Source: Methanomassiliicoccus luminyensis B10
Lineage (GTDB): Archaea; Thermoplasmatota; Thermoplasmata; Methanomassiliicoccales; Methanomassiliicoccaceae
Assembly (NCBI RefSeq): GCF_000308215.1
Contig: NZ_CAJE01000013.1
Coordinates: 1 to 64,000 of the forward strand
DNA length: 64,000 nucleotides
Direction of reading: 5' to 3'
This document shows, piece by piece, positions 7,087 to 15,800 of this stretch. The notes beneath the pieces were generated by a model that searched no databases, had not been told where the DNA came from, and was given only the letters and a program-made list of their open reading frames with translations. The position numbers and the translations under genes were made by a program. How positions within the stretch are numbered: position 1 is the first letter of the stretch; every line of letters begins with the position of its first letter.

Positions 7087-9042
7087 ATGTTCGAGCTAAC
7101 GAGAAGGGACGGCCTGGCTAGGATCGGCAAGCTGGAGACGCCGCACGGTGTCCTGGAAACCCCCGCCCTCCTGCCGGTGGTGAACCCCCGGCTGGTCACC
7201 GTCCCCCCGCGCGAGCTATATGATCGCTTCGGCTTCCGCGCGCTCATCACCAACTCATATATCATACGCAACGACCCCAAGCTGAACGAGGCGGCCAGGC
7301 GGGACGGCCTGCATGCCATGCTCGACTTCCCCGGGGTCATCATGACCGACTCCGGCACCTTCCAGTCGCACATGTACGGCGAGGTGGAGGTGAAGAACGA
7401 GGAGATCGTATCGTTCCAGCGGGACATCGGCACCGATATCGGGACGGTGCTGGACATCTTCACCGAGCCGGACTGGAGCAAGGAGAGGACCGCCGAGGCG
7501 GTGGACGTAACGCTGGACCGGACCCAGGACGCCGCTTCCATCAAGGGCGGCATGCTCCTCGCTGGGGTGGTCCAGGGCTCCATATTCCCTGATCTACGGG
7601 AGAATTGCGCCCGGAGGCTGGCCCTCATCGACGTGGACGTGCACCCCATCGGGGGAGTGGTCCCGCTCATGGAGCAGTATCGCTTCGCCGAGCTTGTCGA
7701 TGTTATTGTCGCGTCCAAGAAGGGACTGGACCCCAGCAGGCCGGTGCACCTGTTCGGCGCCGGCCACCCCATGGTGTTCGCCTTGGCCGCTCTGCTGGGC
7801 TGCGACATGTTCGACTCCGCCTCGTACGCCAAGTTCGCGCGGGACGACCGCTTCATGTTCCCGGAGGGCACCGCGAGCCTCTCGGACATGAAAGGGATCC
7901 ACTGCCACTGCCCCGCCTGCGCCTCCCACACGTACGAGGAGATCTCCAAGATGGCGCCGGCGGAACGGACCGCGCTCATCGCCCGCCACAACCTGTGGGT
8001 TTCTCTTGAGGAGATCGAGAGGGTGAAGCGCGCCATTTTGGAGGGGGACCTGTGGGAGCTGGTGGAGAGGAGATGCCGCGCCCACCCCGCCCTGCTCAGC
8101 GCACTGAGGAGGCTGGCCGACCACAAGGGATACCTGGAAAGGTTCGAGCCGCTCAGCCGGGACAACTCCCTGCTGTACACCGGCATCGAGACCCTCGATC
8201 GGCCCGTCCTCCTGCGCTACGAGAAGCGGTTCTTCGATCGCTATCAGTACCCGGACCACGAGATCATGGTGGTGTTCGAGGACGACGGCGGCAAGCCGTT
8301 CGCCCGCCACTACGCTCCTCAGATCAGGGAGATGCTGGAGAAGTACGACACTCACTTCTTCGTCGCCTCTCCCATCGGGCCGGTGCCGATCGAACTGGAC
8401 GAGATGTACCCCATAGCGCAGTCGCTGTTCCCGGACCGCCCCGACCTGGAGACCAAGGAGCGCATCAAGGAGCAGATGGAGCACATGTCCCACGAGCAGA
8501 CCTACTCCGTGGGCATGGCGTACGACGGGGAGGCGACCATGCAGGCGCTGGAGATGATGAGCCAGAGGCCGCCTTCGTTCGACATCGACCTCGCTCGGGT
8601 GAAGGCCGTGGCGGACTACCAGTTCGGAAGGGGCGCGTCGGCCGTCCTGCTGGACGGGAAGGTCAAGTTGGTGAAGTCCGAGAACACCGGCAAGATCCGC
8701 AATGTGTTGGTGGACGGGGAGCACATCCTTTCCATGAGGGCCAACGACGGCTTCTTCACGCTGAGGCCTCCCGGAGCGTTCCGCCTGCTGAAAGGGTTCC
8801 CCGCACCGCACATGAGAGTGGTGGTGAAGGACGACGCCATCCCGTTCAACCGGGAAGGGAAGAACGTGTTCTGCGCCTTCGTGGAGGAGTGCGACCCCGA
8901 TGTCGTGCCGATGGACGAGGTCCTGGTAGTGAGCTCGAAGGACGAGCTGGTGGCGATAGGGCGGGCCATGATGGTGAGGGACGATATGCTGGCCTTCCGC
9001 ACCGGCATCGCCGTCAAGGTCAGGGAAGGGATCAAGAAGTAA
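7087..9042 (+). CDS. tgtA: tRNA-guanine(15) transglycosylase, archaeosine pathway
   Basis: ArcTGT swaps guanine-15 of the tRNA D-loop for preQ0, the first RNA-level step to archaeosine. At 651 residues it has the full archaeal architecture: catalytic TIM barrel (about 1-350) with IMTDSGTFQSHMYG holding the catalytic Asp88 and GGVVPLMEQYRF; zinc site HCHCPACASH near residues 271-281; linker domains; and a C-terminal PUA domain (about 575-645: GASAVLLDGKVKLVKSENTG, then RVVVKDDAIPF). ATG 7087 is preferred to the upstream TTG at 7081 because a TATA-like box sits about 26 bases before it. The stop abuts that of the convergent Pcc1-like gene with no spacer. Confidence 0.95.
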   Translation: MFELTRRDGLARIGKLETPHGVLETPALLPVVNPRLVTVPPRELYDRFGFRALITNSYIIRNDPKLNEAARRDGLHAMLDFPGVIMTDSGTFQSHMYGEVEVKNEEIVSFQRDIGTDIGTVLDIFTEPDWSKERTAEAVDVTLDRTQDAASIKGGMLLAGVVQGSIFPDLRENCARRLALIDVDVHPIGGVVPLMEQYRFAELVDVIVASKKGLDPSRPVHLFGAGHPMVFALAALLGCDMFDSASYAKFARDDRFMFPEGTASLSDMKGIHCHCPACASHTYEEISKMAPAERTALIARHNLWVSLEEIERVKRAILEGDLWELVERRCRAHPALLSALRRLADHKGYLERFEPLSRDNSLLYTGIETLDRPVLLRYEKRFFDRYQYPDHEIMVVFEDDGGKPFARHYAPQIREMLEKYDTHFFVASPIGPVPIELDEMYPIAQSLFPDRPDLETKERIKEQMEHMSHEQTYSVGMAYDGEATMQALEMMSQRPPSFDIDLARVKAVADYQFGRGASAVLLDGKVKLVKSENTGKIRNVLVDGEHILSMRANDGFFTLRPPGAFRLLKGFPAPHMRVVVKDDAIPFNREGKNVFCAFVEECDPDVVPMDEVLVVSSKDELVAIGRAMMVRDDMLAFRTGIAVKVREGIKK

Positions 9043-9291
9043 TCACTTGGCGGCCTGGACCACTTCCTCGGCCACCTTGACGCAGGCGAGAAGGTCCTCC
9101 ATGGTGTGAAGCATCTGGGGAGCGGTCCCGGACCTGGAGCGGACGATGACCTTGCTGCCGTCCAGCTCGGCCTCGGCGTAAGGTTCGTTGTCCGGAGATA
9201 TTGCCGCCAGCACCGCTGCCGCTTCCTCCGGCGTGGCATATTCCAGCTCGATGACGCAGTCCACGGTCACGGTGCCGCAGATGCCGCTCAT
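9043..9291 (-). CDS. Pcc1-like KEOPS subunit (possible Pcc1 paralogue)
   Basis: An 82-residue protein starting MSGICGTVTVDCVIEL. It has the Pcc1/CTAG fold pattern: a first beta-hairpin (VDCVIELEY), a helix with PEEAAAVLAAISPDN, a second strand pair (AEAELDGSKVIVRSRS) and a final helix (MLHTMEDLLACVKVAEEVVQA). KEOPS makes the threonylcarbamoyl modification t6A37 of tRNA with Kae1, Bud32 and Cgi121. A second Pcc1-type gene sits at 58756-58998 in the usual locus, so this copy may be the Gon7-like partner (Pcc2) found in some archaea. The start at 9291 drops 22 non-conserved residues of the longer frame. Its promoter appears to overlap that of the divergent nitroreductase. Confidence 0.75.
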   Translation of the reverse strand: MSGICGTVTVDCVIELEYATPEEAAAVLAAISPDNEPYAEAELDGSKVIVRSRSGTAPQMLHTMEDLLACVKVAEEVVQAAK

Positions 9292-9324
9292 GGAAAAAAA
9301 GGTTGTCATTTTCGGACAGGGAAA

Positions 9325-9336
9325 CATTATACGGCC
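9325..9336. promoter_or_regulatory. Shared bidirectional TATA-like region
   Basis: ACATTATACGG on the plus strand (CCGTATAATGT on the minus) lies between the divergent Pcc1-like gene (start 9291) and the nitroreductase (start 9366), about 30-40 bases from each start. It could serve both directions. Confidence 0.4.
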
Positions 9337-9365
9337 GCAACTCGATGATTTCCACAAGTGTTTGC

Positions 9366-9881
9366 ATGGAACTTATGAAGTGCATCGAAAAAAGGCACAG
9401 CGTACGCGGCTATACCGACGAGCCTGTGCCGGACAGCGTAGTGGAGGAAGCGCTGAAGGCGGCGATACTGGCGCCGTCAGCGGGGAACCTCCAGGCCCGC
9501 GATTTCGTAGTGGTGAGGAGCGCGGAGACCAAGAAGAAACTGGCGGGGGCGGCGAACCAGCCGTTCATCGGGGACGCTCCCGCCATCATCGTGTGCTGCG
9601 TCAACTACGACCGCATCGCCAGGTATGGGCAGCGGGGGCATGACCTGTACTGCCTTCAGGATGTGGCGGCCTCGGTGGAGAACATGCTTCTTTACGCCGC
9701 CTCGAAGGGCTACGGCACCTGCTGGATAGGGGCGTTCGACGAGGACAAGGTGAAGGCCGCGCTGGGCCTGCCGCCTAACATACGCGCGGTGTCCATGGTC
9801 CCCATCGGAAAGGCCAAGAAAGAGGGGAAGCAGCCTCCGCGGCTGAAGTTGGAGGAAGTGGTCCACCGGGAGAGTTGGTGA
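9366..9881 (+). CDS. Nitroreductase family FMN protein
   Basis: A 171-residue NAD(P)H:FMN-type oxidoreductase. The N-terminal MELMKCIEKRHSVRGY is the conserved flavin-binding start of the family (RHSVR contacts the FMN phosphate), APSAGNLQARDFVVV is the second conserved segment and GYGTCWIGAFDEDKV the third. FMN is expected to bind at a homodimer interface. The physiological substrate is not evident. The start was chosen at the conserved MELMKCIEKRHSVR and not at upstream in-frame codons. Close relatives are often annotated as nitroreductase or F420-related reductases; the sequence alone does not separate these. Confidence 0.88.
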   Translation: MELMKCIEKRHSVRGYTDEPVPDSVVEEALKAAILAPSAGNLQARDFVVVRSAETKKKLAGAANQPFIGDAPAIIVCCVNYDRIARYGQRGHDLYCLQDVAASVENMLLYAASKGYGTCWIGAFDEDKVKAALGLPPNIRAVSMVPIGKAKKEGKQPPRLKLEEVVHRESW

Positions 9882-9914
9882 AGCTCAGATCCACGCAAGC
9901 CGTTCCCGTAGGCG

Positions 9915-10258
9915 GTGAACGGGTTGCTTCGTGGGATAGACCACGTAGCGCTGACCGTTTCGGACATGTAACGCTCGATCGATTTCTACCGATCGCTGGG
10001 CTTCAGGGTCACGGCGCGGTGGATGGTGAGGGACGCGGGCATGGCGCATCTGTGCCTGGCGACCGATGACCTGGATGCCGGGGTGGCAAGGCTGAGTGAT
10101 ATTGGCATCGCGGTCAGCGAGGCGCCGCACAAGGTCGGAGGGGACGCCTTCGACATCGTCGCCACGGACCCACGGTACCTGATCAAGAGAGGGCTGCACC
10201 GCGCGACCCTTGCCGGCCCAGACAACGTGGTGATCGAGCTGTTGGAGATGAAAAAGGT
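9915..10258 (+). pseudogene. Decayed VOC (glyoxalase/bleomycin-resistance) family gene
   Basis: The reading frame from GTG 9915 gives GIDHVALTVSDM, a canonical VOC N-terminus, then a TAA at 9969-9971 where the family normally has Glu or a similar residue, and then continues in the same frame with RSIDFYRSLGFR. After TARW the protein jumps to GMAHLCLATDDLD, so the central part of about 35-40 residues that usually holds a second metal ligand is missing. The frame then runs VVIELLEM and on into the antisense of tRNA-Gln. A nonsense codon plus a deletion point to a dead gene. The stop is TAA and not TAG, so pyrrolysine does not explain it. Confidence 0.7.
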
Positions 10259-10330
10259 AGCCCCGGGCAGATTCGAACTGCCGTCGCTGGCTCCAAAGGC
10301 CGGCATGATTGACCACTACACTACGGGGCT
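10258..10330 (-). tRNA. tRNA-Gln (TTG)
   Basis: On the minus strand a full cloverleaf can be drawn: acceptor AGCCCCG/CGGGGCT (7 bp), T-arm GGCAG-TTCGAAT-CTGCC, and anticodon loop CTTTGGA giving anticodon TTG. The anticodon stem has one C-A mismatch (27-31 CCGGC against GCCAG). The discriminator base is A and CCA is not fully encoded. A T-run follows the 3' end (TTTTT on the minus strand), suitable for termination. The gene overlaps the end of the VOC pseudogene frame on the other strand. Confidence 0.9.
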
Positions 10331-10471
10331 GTGTCTGACCACATAATGCTTCTGATATTTAATCCCGAAGAGGGCCGCCGGTCCCGCTGCAACCATGTGT
10401 GTTCATAAGTGCTCGCTTCCAATATATTCAAGGGCCGCGCTAGTTCGGTACCGAGGGAACGAGCGGGTCCG

Positions 10472-11461
10472 ATGGAAGCGAGCGGAATGATGAGGGCAAT
10501 CGTCAGCACCAGGTACGGCAACCCCGAGACGCTCCAGCTCATGGAGGTGGAGAGACCGGTCCCCGTGAACAATGAAGTGCTGGTCAAGGTGCACGCGGCA
10601 TCCCTGAACAAGTCCGACTGGTACATGATGACCGGAAAACCGTTCCTGGTCCGGATGATGGCAGGAGGGCGGCAGAAGAAGGGGATGCGGGGCATCGGCT
10701 CCGACCTGGCTGGCGTTGTCGAGGCGGTCGGGGAGAACGCTCGCCGGTTCAAGCTAGGGAACGAGGTGTTCGGGAACACGTCGGTGGAACGGCTTGGCAG
10801 CTGCGCGGAGTACGTGTGCGTTCCGGAAGAACAGCTGGCCCCGAAGCCTTGCAATATCTCGCTCGAGGAGGCGGCGGCCGCACCCCTGGCGGGGATGACC
10901 GCACTGCAGGGGCTTCGAGGCATGGGACACATCGGGCCTGGGAAGAAGGTGTTGGTCCATGGGGCATCGGGCGGCGTGGGCACCTTCGCGGTGCAGATCG
11001 CCAGGGCGTTCGGCGCGGAGGTCGACGCCGTCACCAGCCCAAGACATGTGGATGCCGCGAGGCATCTGGGAGCGGGCAGGGTCATCGACTATACCAGGGA
11101 GGATTTCACCGCAGACCCGCGTAAGTACGACATCGTCTTCGTGGCCAACGGTTCTCGCTCCGTCTTCGACTACTGGCGCGCCCTAAACCCAGGCGGCGTG
11201 TGCATAGTGTCAGGGGGATCCATGGCCCAGTTCGCCCAGGCCGGCGTCCTGGGGCCTTTCGCCTCGCTCGGGAACAGGAAGATAAGGCTGCTCAGCGAGA
11301 AGAACTCCCAGGAGGACCTGGCCATGCTGAAGGATATGCTCGAGGAGGGGGCGGTGGTCTCGATCATAGACAAGAGCTACCTTTTGAGCGAGGTCCCCCA
11401 GGCCATGACATACCTCGGCCAGGGGCATTCCGGCGGCAAGATCGTCATCACCGTGCCGTGA
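10472..11461 (+). CDS. MDR-family NAD(P)-dependent oxidoreductase (quinone reductase-like)
   Basis: A medium-chain dehydrogenase/reductase of about 329 residues. The GroES-like N-terminal half has LVKVHAASLNKSDWYMMTG and GSDLAGVVEAVGENARRFKLGNEVFG; the Rossmann half has VLVHGASGGVGTFAVQIARAFG as nucleotide-binding motif. The catalytic-zinc cysteine region of alcohol dehydrogenases is replaced by the quinone-oxidoreductase pattern, and no structural zinc lobe of four cysteines is seen. The start is uncertain: ATG at 10472, 10487 or 10490 are all in frame and MMRAIVSTRYG is the family-like N-terminus. The substrate is unknown. It runs convergent to the methylthiotransferase gene. Confidence 0.88.
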   Translation: MEASGMMRAIVSTRYGNPETLQLMEVERPVPVNNEVLVKVHAASLNKSDWYMMTGKPFLVRMMAGGRQKKGMRGIGSDLAGVVEAVGENARRFKLGNEVFGNTSVERLGSCAEYVCVPEEQLAPKPCNISLEEAAAAPLAGMTALQGLRGMGHIGPGKKVLVHGASGGVGTFAVQIARAFGAEVDAVTSPRHVDAARHLGAGRVIDYTREDFTADPRKYDIVFVANGSRSVFDYWRALNPGGVCIVSGGSMAQFAQAGVLGPFASLGNRKIRLLSEKNSQEDLAMLKDMLEEGAVVSIIDKSYLLSEVPQAMTYLGQGHSGGKIVITVP

Positions 11462-11471
11462 GCGGGCCGAT

Positions 11472-12722
11472 TCACAGCACCCTGCCGAGAAGATAGGTCG
11501 GCGCGGCCTCGGTGATCTCCACCTCGACCTTGGAGCCCAGGGGGAGCTTCTGTTGCACCGCCACCGGGCGGTATGAGGAGGTCCGCCCGATGACGCTGCC
11601 GGGCTTCCCGACCTCGATGATGAGGATCCGCTCCCTCCTTCCGATCATGGCCTGGTGCAGTTCCTCGGCGATGGCGAAGCGAAGCTTGGTCAGCTCCCTG
11701 GAACGCTCCTTGGACACCCAGCCGGGGATCTGGTTCTTGGCCTTGGCCGCCGGGGTGCCGGGGCGGGGGGAGTAGCGCGTGACATTGACGGTGTCCGGGC
11801 GCATCTCCTCGATGAGCTTCACGGTGGCGCGGTGGTCCTCCTCGGTCTCGCCGGGGAACCCAGTGATCACATCAGTGGACAGGGTCATGTTCGGGCACGC
11901 CTCACGAAGTTTCGAGACCAGGGCGGCGAACTCGTCGGCCTTGTAGCCGCGGTTCATGGCATCGAGCACGTCGTCGCTCCCGCTCTGCACCGGGAGATGA
12001 ATGAACTTGTACACCTTGGGATGCATCCAGGCGGGGATGAGGTCGTCGATCACCCTGGCGAGATTGTCGGGGTTCATCATGCCCACCCGGACCATGAAGT
12101 CCCCGGGGATCTCGACCAGAGAGCTGAGCACCGATGACAGGTTCTTGCCCGAGTCGAATCCATAGCAGGCGGTGTCCTGGGCGGTGACCAGGATCTCCCT
12201 GGAGCCGCTGTCGATGTGCTTCCGGGCCGAGGCCACCAGGTCCTCGATAGGATAGCTGGCGAGAGTGCCCCGGGCCGCCTTGGTTATGCAATATGAGCAC
12301 GCCCCCACGCAGCCCTGGGAGATGGGCAAGGTGGCCGAGATCGGGGCCGGGCGGAAGAGAGGTATCAGATCGGCCCTGCCTACGCTGCTCTCTATCAGTT
12401 CGGTGAACGACCCATAATCGCGCGGGGCGATTATCATCGCGTTCGGCGCCTTCTTGACGATGGCGTCGGCCTGGATGGCGGCCATGCATCCCGAGACGAC
12501 CAGGTGCTTGCGCTGAGAGGATATCTCGCCCATGCGCTTGAGCATGCGGTTCTCCGTCTCGCTGATGACCGTGCAGGTGTTGAGGACCACCAGGTCGGCC
12601 GCGGCGGGGTCGTCCACGACCTCATGGCCCAGCGACGTGAGCATGCTTTCCAGCATGGCGCCCTCGCCCTGGTTCATGGTGCATCCATACGTCTCTACGC
12701 ACACCTTCACGCCGCACACCAT
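11472..12722 (-). CDS. tRNA t6A37 methylthiotransferase (MiaB-like, CDKAL1-type)
   Basis: Radical SAM enzyme that would convert t6A37 to ms2t6A37 in ANN-decoding tRNAs. The N-terminal UPF0004 domain (KVCVETYGCTMNQGE, then VVLNTCTV and VVSGCM) holds three Cys for the auxiliary cluster; the radical SAM core has CVGACSYC (Cx3Cx2C); a TRAM domain closes the protein (KLPLGSKVEVEITEAAPTYLLGRVL). About 416 residues, normal for the family. Start 12722 is the ATG of MVCGVKVCVETYGC. The GTG at 12710 (MKVCVETYGC) is an attractive alternative because a TATA-like ATTAATTATC (12731-12742) lies 26-28 bases upstream of it. Pairs functionally with KEOPS, whose Pcc1-type genes are in this window. Confidence 0.9.
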   Translation of the reverse strand: MVCGVKVCVETYGCTMNQGEGAMLESMLTSLGHEVVDDPAAADLVVLNTCTVISETENRMLKRMGEISSQRKHLVVSGCMAAIQADAIVKKAPNAMIIAPRDYGSFTELIESSVGRADLIPLFRPAPISATLPISQGCVGACSYCITKAARGTLASYPIEDLVASARKHIDSGSREILVTAQDTACYGFDSGKNLSSVLSSLVEIPGDFMVRVGMMNPDNLARVIDDLIPAWMHPKVYKFIHLPVQSGSDDVLDAMNRGYKADEFAALVSKLREACPNMTLSTDVITGFPGETEEDHRATVKLIEEMRPDTVNVTRYSPRPGTPAAKAKNQIPGWVSKERSRELTKLRFAIAEELHQAMIGRRERILIIEVGKPGSVIGRTSSYRPVAVQQKLPLGSKVEVEITEAAPTYLLGRVL

Positions 12723-12730
12723 TCTCATCC

Positions 12731-12742
12731 GATAATTAATGG
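12731..12742 (-). promoter_or_regulatory. TATA-like element of the methylthiotransferase
   Basis: The minus strand reads CCATTAATTATC in otherwise GC-rich DNA, 26-28 bases before GTG 12710. Confidence 0.45.
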
Positions 12743-12836
12743 TTTTTGTCAAAAAGGCCACCATGTTGCGGGTACGGGAGGCTGCGCTGGAGGAGAATGA
12801 AAAAGAAAGATGAGGCTGGAGGTCTCTATTCCGGGC

Positions 12837-15800
12837 TCACTTCTTCTTGCGCAGGAAGGTGAAGCCTCCGACGGCCGCGATGGCGATGACGGCCACGATC
12901 ACCAAGTAGATCCAGGGGTCGTTCCCAGGAGCATCATCCTCGCCTGCGGCGTGCCCGTGGTCGACCTCTTCGGCTTCCAGGCTCAATATCCCGATGTCCT
13001 CCTGACCCTCCGCATCGACCGTGACGCTTCTGGTCATTGCCTCATAGCCGCCCTTCTCTATCGTTAGCGTGTATGTGTTGAAGATGGCGTTCTCGAAGAC
13101 GAAATGACCGGTCCCATTGGTCAGCGCAGACACGGTGCTGTTGAGCCTTACCGTGGCGCCGGCGATGGGGTTGCCGTCATTGTCCTTGACGATGCCGGTG
13201 ATGGAGCCGAAACCGGTGTTGCTCTCAGGAGGACCGACGACAGCGGCCTCCAACTGCACAGAATAGATCGTATAGGATCCTGCGACGCCAGCCAAGGGAT
13301 AGTACGTGTTGGTAGCATAGCCACTTTTCGCTATGGTTATGGTGTATATCCCCGAAGCGACAGGATAGAACTCATAGTATCCCGTAGAGCTGGTCGTCCC
13401 GGTCATGCCGTTGCTGAGCGTGACGGCGGCACCGGCGATGGGAGATCCGGCACTGTTCGTTATCGTCCCATAGATCCGGCCCTCGTTCTTCAGCGTTGTG
13501 AAGGCCCAGGACGCTGTTGTCAGTTCGTTCCCCGAAAGGTCCTTACCATTCACGGTGACCGTGTATTGTGCGTTGTATGCCATGTTTGCAGATGGATTGA
13601 ACGTGGCGGTTTTCCCGTCAGTGCTCCAGCTTATAGATCCGATCACACCGCCGGTGACGGCAATGGTTACCGAGCTCTGGTCCATCACCTCGTTGAAGGT
13701 CACCACGATGTTGCTGGTGACGGCCTCATTGGTGTTCGTGGGCGACTTTGTGATGATGGTCGGAGCGTCGGTGTCCGGAACGAGGGCGACCAGGACCAAT
13801 GAGCCGTAGCCGACGCCGCTTCCCGGAGGCGCCGACAAACGCTTCGACACCGCCTCGTAGCCAGGCTTGCTCGCTGTCACGGTATAGTAGGAATCGTACT
13901 GGTCAGCCGGGTACCTGAAGGCGGGGGCCCCGTGGAATGAGAAGTACCCGGTCCCGTCCGTCAGGGTGGAGTATACGGTCGATGAGTGGTCCTCTCTCGC
14001 CGTGACAAGGACCCCGGGCATCGGGTTGCCCGCCTCGTCGACGACAGTGCCGCCCAGTGCAACTTCTTGAACCAGGAAGTTCCATGTCGAGAAGGTCCAG
14101 CTCGTTGCCCCGCTTAGGGAATTGCCTGCCAGATCCTCTCCGCCTACGGTTACAGTGTAGCTATTCGAAGCAAGCAGGAACAGCATCTTGGACGTCGCAG
14201 TGTTACCACTCCAGGAGCTTACTTCGATCCCTATACCATTCAATCTGAGCATCACTGAATCATGATTCATGGCCTCGGAGAAAGTGACTACGACAAACGC
14301 GACTGATCCCTCGTCCGATCCTGAGGGGGACATGACAGCGATGGTGGGAGCGATGGTCTCGTCCGGTATCGCCACCATGGTCAGCATGCCGCGGCTGTTG
14401 TTCGCTCCGAGAGCGACGACGATGCCGCTCTGCGCCATGGGGATGTGGCCTCCCTTGATCACAGTCATGGAGTATGTTCCGGCGTCCAGGTTCTCAATCT
14501 TGAAGCGACCGTCAACGCCAGTGATGAACCACTTCCCATTGCTCAGGGACACGTTGGCCCCGTAAGTGGGGGTCCCATAGGCGTCTACGATGGTCCCATT
14601 TATGGCCCCTCCCAGCTGGGTCTTGAAGTTCCAGGAGGTGGTGGGCATGACATTGCCGATGAGGTCCCTCCCGCCGCTCACGGTGACAGTGTAAGTGGTG
14701 TTGTAAGCCAGCGGCGATGTAGGCAGGGTCACTGTCGCAGTGTTCCCGTTCCAGGATATCCCCGTCCCTTCGACCGTCGTTGAGCCTTTCTTGACGGAGA
14801 TGATGACGGTGCTCTGGTCCACTGGCTCGGAGAAGGTGATGGTGATGGTGCTGCCGATCGGCACGCTGGTCCCCTCGGGCTCCTTGGACGAAACGATCGG
14901 ACGGACCTTGTCGGAGGCGGTAATCTCAAGAGTGTAAAGATCGTGGGTCTGTCCCGTCGATATGGAAACAGCCCTGGTGAAGACGTCGTAGTTCTCCTTC
15001 GTGATGGTCAGTGTGTACTCGCCGCCGGTCAAGTCACCCAGCTGGAAGTAGCCATTCGCATCCGTGGTCGTGGACGCCCCATTGCTCAGCGAGACCACGG
15101 CTCCTGCGATGTACCGGTCAAAGTTGTCCTGGACCCGGCCGGTGAACTTGGTGTCCGCCTTCGTCCAGAAGGACCAGCTGTTGGTCCCCGTCAGCTCGTT
15201 CCCGGCGAGGTCCTTTCCGCTCACGGTGACGGTGTAGTAGGTGCTGTATGCCAGTGGAGAGCTCGGGGTGAACGTTGCGGTGTTCCCGCTCCAGGCTATC
15301 GTTCCGTCGACGCCGTTGGCGTCGATGACCACGGAGGTCTGGTCCATCGCTTCTGAGAAGGTTATGTTGATGATGCTGCTGGGCCCTATCTGAAGATCCG
15401 AGCTGGTAGGTGACTGGGCCTTTATCGTGGGACCTCCGGTCTCTACGACGAACCTTGCCGTCACAGTCTCGGTGCTGTCTCCGTTACTGACGACCGTGAG
15501 AACTACGATGTACATGCCATCGGGGAGAGGAGCAGAGGTAAGGTCATCATCGAGGGATTGCATGTTCTGACTGGTAACTGTGGTCGTACCATACTGCGGT
15601 TCGCCCATAATGCCCATTTTAGAGTGTGAGATGGCGCTATCCCCCGCCAGGACGGACCAATGGAGATACCCTGTGCCGGTGGTATTGACCTCGCCATCGT
15701 ATGATGGGTAGGTGAACGTCACGCCCAGGGGAATGACCTCGATGACATCCGAAGGCCGGCCATTGCCATCGTCATCATTGTATCCCACCACGGTGAGTTC

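Noticed and set aside
9969-9971. Stop codon inside the VOC gene as a pyrrolysine codon
   Set aside because: The codon is TAA and not TAG, and the frame has a further internal deletion.
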